Assembly: GCA_033065855.1 (NCBI GenBank)
Contig: JAVXUO010000124.1
Location: forward strand, 94,238-158,237
DNA: 64,000 nucleotides
Source of the DNA: Escallonia rubra
Lineage: Eukaryota; Streptophyta; Magnoliopsida; Escalloniales; Escalloniaceae
Reading direction: 5' to 3'
The number at the start of each line of letters is the position of its first letter. Positions within the stretch are counted from its first letter, which is position 1. Position numbers and translations under genes: made by a program. The notes under the pieces were generated by a model. That model saw only the letters and a list, made by a program, of their open reading frames with translations. It searched no databases and was not told where the DNA came from. Below, one piece after another: positions 55,967 to 64,000 of this stretch.

Positions 55967-57222
55967 TTAATTTTAAGCTATTTTTAGTAACATTAATTAT
56001 AAGTTATGGATAGTGTTGTGTTTGAATAAAGTGTCGTATAATTGGTGTCAATATAACAAAATAGGGTCAATTTTATTTACAACAAAATAGTGTCAATTCT
56101 TCCGATTTTCTGGAAATCTGGTTGCCAATTTGTTGATTTTTTTCTCCTTTTTTTATTAGCCTTTGGGTTAAAACAAAACAAATACGATTTTCTCTTCTAC
56201 AAACAATAACTTAAAAAGTACCCTAAAGCATACATGAAATAAAAAAAAGACGGTATAATTACGATGACCGTTTTTTCTTTATCTGGCCTAAGGTTTTAAT
56301 TTGGAAGGTAAGAAATGAAAATGTTTTTAACTCTCATTCCATCTCTCCCCCCTGATAGCTAAGGATTTAGGCGACGCGCAAATCCACCAATTCATTTTGG
56401 CCATCTCCGAAACGAATATAAAAGTTAGGCTCAAATGACGACTCCTCGGCTACTTGGTACCTCGCCTCCATCAGGATTTACAGAATTCAATTTATATGGG
56501 GCTTTTGGATCCTCAAGTCAATATGAAAAAGGCCTTCTTCTTCGATGTGTGCGTTTTATCTTTTTGTTTTTGAGTGAAGTTTCATTGATACCAACTTTTC
56601 CCACCTTATTCATCATCCCACTCGAAGAAGATGCTGAAAATTTCAGAAGATGCTTCTGGTGATGAGCATCAAGTGGGTTCATCCATCACCTCAATAGAGT
56701 TACATGCAACAGAGGTTGATGATTAAAAACTTAGTTACTATCAATTTTTCTTGATTGAGTTTGCCACAACCTCGTTCAATTCAATGACAATTAATCAATG
56801 CTGAATAGGGCTATGACATGTCTGTACACTATTATACCGATAAACTTTTTTAGCGGCGCTAAATTGCAAATTCTTTTCTTTCACGCCTCAAATTCTTGTC
56901 CACACCATGATTAATGGCTACAAATGCACTTCTGAGCGATTGATTAATAGTTACAAATGCACTTCTGAGCAACATAATAAACATGAAAAGTGTTTAAAAG
57001 TGTAAAAGTTGACTGATTTTCATTAATTTTTTTATCATCTGTCGTATTTAACGATACTTAATTACTGTTTTGCGATTCCTAAAATCCTACCTTGCAATCC
57101 TAAGAGTTGACGAGTATGATAAAGGATGGATGGGCGCCTTTTGATTCATTTCTTTTTCTACTTTTCAAAAGGCAAACATTTCTTGTCCTTGCAATAATGG
57201 TAACTTTAAACTTGTTTGGCCT

Positions 57223-57612
57223 CCGATGTACATATTTGGTCCCATGTGACTGTTAGCTGTTGGAAGATGCATTCAGTGCATATCGTCCTGGGTACTGCAG
57301 GTGATCTAGGCCTGTCATCACCTCTGACTACTTTTACTTGTCGATTGAGAATGGGTGCTCAGCAGGACTGGCTTCTACCTGCAGATTGTCGCTCTTGATC
57401 GATGCCATTGTTGATGTTTGCTCATGTGGTGTTTTGTTTCCTGTAGTTCATTTTGTAGTCATCTATGGCCGCATGGTTTTGTCATCCGCTCTCCTTGCTC
57501 CATTGCTAGTTTGTAAATACTCTTGTAGTTGGGGTTGTCAACCACTTTTGGACGCTTTGTATAATCCCATTTTCCCCTTATATATTTTTACCTTTATTCA
57601 ACGACAAAAAAA
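57223..57612 (+). mobile_element. 5'-truncated LINE tail with poly(A)
   Basis: A 390-bp insertion ends in an A-run after ACCTTTATTCAACGAC and is flanked by imperfect duplications (AACTTGTTTGGCCT near 57208, AACGTGTTTGACCT near 57613). Unit A lacks it (near 52365-52385). The sequence before the tail (TTTGTATAATCCC...CTTATATATTTTTACC) resembles plant LINE 3' UTRs. The ORF at 57338-57646 is spurious. Confidence 0.78.
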
Positions 57613-58201
57613 AAACGTGTTTGACCTTTGCAAAGTGAAAAACTAAAAAAAAATGCAGATCTGGTCGGGGAAAAGGTTGGTATTATTAGGAAGTTGACAA
57701 AGCAAGAACAGGGAATGTTCAGGGGAAGATTCTTTTGAGAGCTTTTCACCTTTTTCCTCGAAAAACTGGACATACGCCAATCCGAGGACATCTACACGCG
57801 GTAAAGTTGACTCCTGTGTTACATGTATGGAGAAAGGTTTTTGGGATAAAGACTGATAATTAATACTCCGTGATAACTAATTCAGTAACTCGAGTCAAGT
57901 TTGGAGCAAATTATAAAATATAATACATCATAAAATTTTAAAAAGTGTATTATGCGTACCACATATCATAAGAGAAAAAAGACATTAGCGTTATAAAAAA
58001 TATCCCATTTGACTATAAAAAATAACTTTAGTACCCAATTTAATCATGACTAATTTAAGTAAAATATCACAAAATGAATTCACTTGCATTACTCTTAACT
58101 TTTCGATTATTAAATAGCATTGTTTGTATGGATAGTATCCATGCAGTTATTATGAGATGTTTGCATATGTTTGTGTGTTTACTGTTAGAAAATTTTCATA
58201 A

Positions 58202-60541
58202 ATTGATTCCTACCTTATTGAACCTTGTACTGCAAGGTTTAATAACCAAAAGGAATTAATCAATTTGGTTGATTGGTTAAAGAGATATAAACTCTCAAAG
58301 ATTGACATTTAATAAGGTTGAAAATTGTCATAATGTGGGTTCACACATTGCTGGGAAATAAAAAGGTTAGGGTATTTTAGTGGCCATTTGACATAACCAT
58401 ATTATTCTATAAACACATGGTATGCATGGTCATGCACTCGCACATGTTCGATGCACCACACCGCACGCGAGCGTGTTGGCGAGGGGGTAAATGCGAACTT
58501 TGCACTTTGCATCGTCGCCGGGAGCCCTCGTCCTGAGCCCAACCTTAACTTTTCGTGACAAATTCAGCATGTGAACCAGAATGGGTGTGACTTTTGGACT
58601 AAAACAATGTGACTGTTTCTATTTAATTTAAATTTAAATGGCACCTATTCATAGTGTATATGAGTTCATAAGGTGCACTTGTTTACTGTGTCTGCAGATT
58701 GTGACTGTTAAGTGACACCTGCAAAGTCACTTAACTGTCGCAACTGTTCAAGACACCTTTTGGTGTCTATAACTAGGGCAGATAGATAGACTCATTTCAC
58801 ACTCGAATTTCTCTATTGCTCTCTCTCTCAAATTTCTGTCTGTTGATTGTTTTCTGCTATGATCGATAGAGGGTCGCGTGTTTTATCTTGTGAGACAGAT
58901 TTACTGCAACCCTAAGCAGAATATAAGGGAGCAGATACTGTCTGAAGGACAGAGTGCAACGCATTCGACTCAGGCTGTTTCCAGTTTTCTCCATTACTGT
59001 CTTATATTTTCCTACATTTACTTGTACTTTTTTTTATATTGTAAGCTGAAAGATAAAGAATAGATGACGATACAGTAGAGCCGCTAGATAATTGCGTTCT
59101 TTAAAATTTTTGTCTTAAATTGTCATGTAAATATTTCAAATGAATATTGACTTAACACTTAGAATAGTAGAATAATCATGCTGGTGCATATAGAGCTAAA
59201 TAGCAAATACAATCGTAATTGTAATTAAAAAATAGTGGCACTATCACGTATTCCTTTTGAATTGTAAATGTCATATGTGATATTAATTCTTTAACTTCAG
59301 AGGACTTTTAAGGTGTTACATATGTTCATGAGTTATTGTAACAGTTAAGTAGAAATAAAAGATGAATAAATTTATATTTCAAATTTAACAAGACTCATGT
59401 ATGCACCTTATTACTTTCAAGATAAGTTATTACTTTTTGTAAAAATAAATTTAACAGAATAATCACATAATATTCAATATTTTCATATATGTGTATTTCT
59501 TTAATTCTTGTAAGATTCTTGTAACGAGGACGTTCAATCACTTTATAAACCACTTATTGTTTTTATTAGGAGACAACACCTATATGGTGAAACCTTTTAT
59601 AAATTTTCCGTTTTACCCTCTACTAAAGTCATTTATAACAAACCACATTAAGTTCAATACAAACTATCAACTGCCGCCCCTGTCTCATCACTGCCAATTT
59701 CACCCTCTCTAACTTATATTAAACGAGAAGCATTATTCATTTCTTGAATACAATTTACCACTAAGGACTTATAGGAGACGTCGAATTCATGAAGTATTGA
59801 AATAAACCTCCATAACTTTGAGAGGGAGTATTGGAACATGCTAGATAATGCTTAAGAATGCATATCAATCAAGATTGCAGACTAATAATAAAATTGTGGA
59901 AGTTGTGAGCCACCACCGAAGAAGACTGTTGAGCCTTTTAATGGCCTAATAAAATAAAAAGGTCATTAAGGACTATGGAAGAGTTCCTCACAGGCTAAAA
60001 TTGTGCTATTCATGGGACGAAATCCATGCTATTATTTGTTGGTCATGGAACTCCAAATCCTAGAACGAGAAAAAAAAATTCAATATTTGAGAGTGAAATG
60101 ACACACCGAAGTCAACAACTCCATAAAGTTTGATTTGTATATCATGGCAATTCAGGCTCGTGGGAAATTTCAGCGAGAGCTTGTTATTTTGATGAACGAT
60201 ATTTCAAACCAGAAAATTTTGAGAAAAAGAAAATAATACTAGGATTTAGTACTTGCAAGATTTCAGAGAAATGTATATCATGGACCAATTGAGACTCGTG
60301 GGAGGTTGCAAGAACTTGTGAAAATTAAAAACAACACTAACAAAGAAGCCGGACGGAATGTAACAGAGAGTTGATGGACAGAATTACTACAATACGTAGA
60401 ATCTTTGGCTCTTTATATCAACCCTATTCAAATGGATATTTGTTATTCATTTTCTCAATTTCCGGAGTTATATATATAGTAAGAAATGACAACAGATAAG
60501 TAATACTAGATAATGTAAATTATTAATCTAACTTCTCCTTA
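58202..60541. other. AT-rich intergenic region with a possible LTR remnant
   Basis: 58202-59090 has a GC-richer insert (58440-58560) and a TATA-like CTATAACTAG with a CT-rich tract (58770-58860), reminiscent of an LTR, but no matching ends or target duplication were found. 59091-60541 is AT-rich without a gene. 60542 may be a Helitron 5' end (A|TCTATATATATC). Confidence 0.4.
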
Positions 60542-60561
60542 TCTATATATATCATATCATA

Positions 60562-62117
60562 TCATATAAATATATAATAGACGAAGCGTTGTGCGTTGTC
60601 GAGGCGACACATAAGCCTTTTTAGGAGTTATTTTCTCTTTTTAACCCTTTTAATTTTACGACACGTCATCGCCTTTTACTTATGCGACACGTCATCGTAT
60701 TTGTTTTGACGTCACATTCTTTTTTCACTTCGACTTATTAGAGACACATGCACCATGGCTCTTTACTATTTATTATTAAAAAATTCGTAACTATTATTGA
60801 CATATTTTGACTAAACTGTATAAGAGTAAAAAATCAGCTATGTACCTTCTAAAACTCTACCTATTCATTAAACCAACATATTAGACCTCAATTTTGACTA
60901 CTAACACCTCAAAAGTACTTTTAAAACAAAATAAAATCTCACAAGTATAAAATACGAAAATCATATATGAAATCAAAGATAAATTAAATGGTGATTTTGT
61001 AAGAGTTTAATTGGCAAATTCATGCATCTTTTTGCATTATTGATTTTGTGGGTGTACAAGGAGTGCAAAGAAGTAGGACGTGTCATTAACAACTTCAAAG
61101 ACCTGGAATGTTACCAGGTAATACAAGCCATTATTAATTTGATTGTCTTATGGATGCCAAGTTGGATAATGATTGTTTAGGTATTTGGGAGTGGGAACTA
61201 AGAAAAGTCCCCATTCCCAAATACCTAAAACTTCTAAACATAATAGACACCTTCTGCACCTTCCTGGGAGAAAACCCAATTCTTCTGTTATTGAGTCTCT
61301 AAGCCCTAAAGACTGACACAACTGTACAAAACTATGATAGTTGCAGCACCAGTTTCGAGTCTACTAAACTATGATAGTATTCCTTATTGAAACTATTGGT
61401 TTGCATCAAAATACAACTATCGGTGCAGAAGATGTTGTCTTTCATAAAAAATTCAAACTTTTATTTTGAGCCCACCGCATCCTTGACTTACAGTGAGGCC
61501 ACTCTTAATTTCGTAGGACTAATTAATACTAGATTTATGTCATGAAAAAGCCTTTTTTTTTACGTTTTTTAAGAAAATCTAAGGCAATATATATTATGCC
61601 AACTTCATTAAAAACAAAGTCAATAGAATCGATACAAGTAAGAAAAATGATATAGTAATATTCGATTCATAAGGATACAAAAAATACTTATTATATTGCA
61701 TTGTAATAATGCTTTTAGATAAGGATGCTGCCATAAAGTAAAATCTGTACATTGATCGATACTAAAGAAACTTTAATACAAGAGTAAATCCATATGTCAA
61801 ATAAAAACTGAGTTATAAGGCTTTTAGAGATAAGTTGATATGCTGAACAATTTGCGCTTTCAAAAAACATGAGTGACAAAATTATATAATGAAATAAGTG
61901 ATATATCTAATAAGTTGGAGATTTTTTTATACTATACTTAATAATAAACTAAATTATGAATTTTATCACCTAAAGTATTCTACGAGATAAGAACCAAAAA
62001 TCTAAAGAGCAAAAGCTAAGGAAAGATAAAAAGTTTAAATAAGAAATAATGTAAAAACATGAGAGACAAAATTATATATTGAAATAAATGTTAAAGCTTA
62101 CTAGGAGTTTATCATAT
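60562..62117 (+). mobile_element. Helitron H3a, 5' end at 60562
   Basis: Starts A|TCATATAAATATATAATAG followed by ACGAAGCGTTGTGCG and GGCGACACATAAG. The same start recurs at 62118. No coding capacity. It has the family repeat (CTACTAACACCTCAAAAGTAC) near 60900. A 3' hairpin is not evident before 62118, although ACTAG occurs at 62101. Confidence 0.65.
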
Positions 62118-63844
62118 CATATAAATATATAATAAACGAAGCGTTGTGCGTCATAGAGGTGACACATAAGTTTTTTTCTTAGTATTCTTCTTCCTTTTTA
62201 CCTATATCATAGGAAGATGCTTACAACCTCTCATACAATGAAAATCAATGGTCATTGTATACTTTTAGTGACACTTATTTAGTGACTTTAATTTTTTAAA
62301 AATTGTCAGTTACGGTGTCAACAAAAATGACACTAAGCATATTTATCGATCATTAACTTTTTTGTATAGAGGGTTGTAGGAATTTTCATGGGCGGTAAGT
62401 AAAAATAATTCATTATTTGAAATGAATTAAAATTACTCCACTTGCTTCCATTTCAATTCAATGTCTATTTTTAGTTGACTATTTATGTCTGCACAATAAA
62501 TTACTAATTGTATAGTTCTTACACATTTTTTAGGATTTTTTTTCCAATACAAATGACTGCGACTGGTTTTTAATTAATTTATGTTTTAATTCTTGAGTAT
62601 ATATAGGGTAATCTACAAAAAAAATAATGTTAAATATGTGACATTCTAGCTTTACAAACTTTTACAATCACCTTAATATACTATAAGCTTAAAACTTAAT
62701 AAACAATCTACAAATCAAAGATAAAGTATAAGAATTTTGTAATCTTACGCCATTACCCATGTACCACGGTCTAGACAACTGTACGAATATTCACCGCCAT
62801 ATAATTGTTTAACCTCAAACATAAAAAAAAAGGTTTTGTAAAATGATATGACTTTTTTATGATCATTCGAACAATAATTAACTGTCTAATATACACCTTT
62901 TTTTTCAAATTAATTGTCTTAGAAAATATTCAGAATGAAATGGATGGTCAAAAAAGCGCCGAACATGACCATGAAGTGAAGCAATTAGAATACAGATATT
63001 GCCACTACAACACTATAGTTTTTTTTTCCAGGATTATTCCTACATTTTAAAAGGTTGGTTGTCTGAAAGGAAGTAAAATAGCTCCAGTCACTTTCATTTT
63101 TGCTCTAAGATTTTCATGGCATGTTTTGAGTAGATTTATTCAATCTAGACAATAATTTACTAAAAACATTGTTTGTACGTTTTTGTACTTTCTTTTATAA
63201 ATTTTAAATTTCATTGTAAAGGACTGAAATAGATGTCTAATTTAATACTATATGATAAGAAGTTCTATCAAGAGTACTTATAACATAAAACTTTTGATCA
63301 ATGATGATGAACCACATAACGTGAAAAACTAAAAAAAAGTCTCACACTTATGTAAATATAGTAAGCAAAATGAATAGCGTAAATATAATTTTGTGTATGA
63401 ATTCTTGAAATATAACTTTTTCGTACAAAAACAAAACTACTACCTAAAATACTAAAGAATAAAGTAACATTTTAATTTGATGTGAAATAATTGATTACTC
63501 ATTGTATGATTCATATTTTGAATACTTTATTTTGAACTTCTAAGTCTTACTATATCTGTAAGAACTATAGCATGCTTTACTATTTTGAAACCATTTCGGG
63601 ATTATGCTTTCATTGAATTTTTCTTTAGTATGATACCGCTTATATGTGAAATGCATGAACGTGATATGTTTTGAATTCGATGGTTCACCTTAAGCGGATA
63701 CGAATAAATAGTAATTTTCAAAACTATCAACATGATGCTTAATTAAATATCCAACCTTAACTCTACAATAATATGTTAAAATTCAAACATACTCATACCG
63801 TTTAAATAGAACTCACCCGGGCCTTGCCCGGGTTACTGAACTAG
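62118..63844 (+). mobile_element. Helitron H3b, 5' end 62118, 3' end 63844
   Basis: Starts TCATATAAATATATAATAAA. Ends with a perfect 7-bp hairpin CCCGGGCCTTGCCCGGG, then TTACTGAACTAG and a host T at 63845. No Rep/helicase domains are seen. This is the clearest Helitron 3' terminus in the window. Confidence 0.82.
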
Positions 63845-64000
63845 TATATATAAAAAGCTGAAGTCTTCGCTTAAAATTGCAACACGTACGGTTTTTGGAC
63901 TTCCATATTTGCGACAAGTAGGATTTAAGGAGCTTTCTCTACTTCACAAATCAGCATTTTAACTTTCATTGTGAGAGTCTCCCTACTTATATAGACTCTC
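63845..64000 (+). mobile_element. Start of another Helitron-family sequence, interrupted by H3 and running off the window
   Basis: TATATATAAAAAGCTGAAGT then CGCTTAAAATTGC resembles 5825-5870. Joined across H3 with 60542-60561 it would give a Helitron-like TC(TA)n 5' end, suggesting H3 inserted into that TA tract. Confidence 0.5.

Larger units (their letters stand above)
54270..58201. repeat. Segmental tandem duplication, unit B
   Basis: It begins inside a second, left-truncated copy of the Stowaway-like MITE and ends at TTTTCATAAA, as does unit A at 54268. Private insertions are the MULE (54731-55966) and a LINE tail (57223-57612). Confidence 0.9.

Noticed and set aside
58202-59090. Additional solo LTR
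   Set aside because: LTR-like composition, but no TG...CA pair with matching 5-bp duplications could be found.
1-64000. A novel multi-gene system or biosynthetic cluster
   Set aside because: Only three confident host genes are present, from unrelated families and without coordinated arrangement.

Overview
This is a nuclear window from a flowering plant, most likely a eudicot. It is AT-rich and dominated by transposable elements. Three genes look intact: an intron-split ankyrin-PGG membrane protein, a kiwellin-type secreted protein, and an intronless-CDS multiple C2 domain and transmembrane region protein (MCTP) with an intron in its 5' UTR. Plant-type Ty1/copia, LINE, MULE, hAT, Stowaway-like and Helitron sequences surround them. 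I found no bacterial, organellar or viral genes, no rRNA or tRNA gene and no CRISPR array.

Layout: 1-1490 is featureless AT-rich sequence. 1491-5707 is a head-to-tail pair of minus-strand Helitrons. 5708-14897 is repeat-rich sequence with a second Helitron 3' end at 14897; it is interrupted by a complete 4.1-kb non-autonomous LTR retrotransposon (7511-11645, TSD GTGGT). 15050-15470 is a LINE relic. 17591-20183 is the ankyrin-PGG gene on the minus strand. 20521-25200 is Helitron-like sequence holding a 2.3-kb solo LTR (20848-23172, TSD TAAGT). 25205-25919 is degenerate ACC-rich sequence, followed by a decayed copia element (25920-30427). 30428-36625 is a train of three minus-strand Helitrons. 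The kiwellin gene (36885-37457) and the MCTP gene (38111-41137, minus, 5' UTR exon near 42.7 kb) form the gene island. 44312-48728 is a solo LTR with a second solo LTR nested in it (46118-48525).

49760-58201 is a direct tandem segmental duplication of about 4 kb whose two copies received different insertions. Copy A carries a hAT-like element with a palindromic MITE inside, and a truncated LINE split by a solo LTR. Copy B carries a MULE with captured-looking sequence and a LINE tail. Because each copy keeps the other's empty site, the insertion boundaries are well supported. The window ends in plus-strand Helitrons with a clean 3' hairpin terminus at 63844.

The three genes do not form an operon or pathway. 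Kiwellins and ACD6-like ankyrin proteins are both linked to defence in other plants, and MCTPs act at plasmodesmata and ER-plasma-membrane contacts. I see no convincing undescribed biochemical system. The unusual content is structural: an LTR family with large, rapidly diverging tandem arrays in U3, repeated head-to-tail Helitron trains, and a perfect palindrome-of-palindromes MITE in a TA microsatellite.
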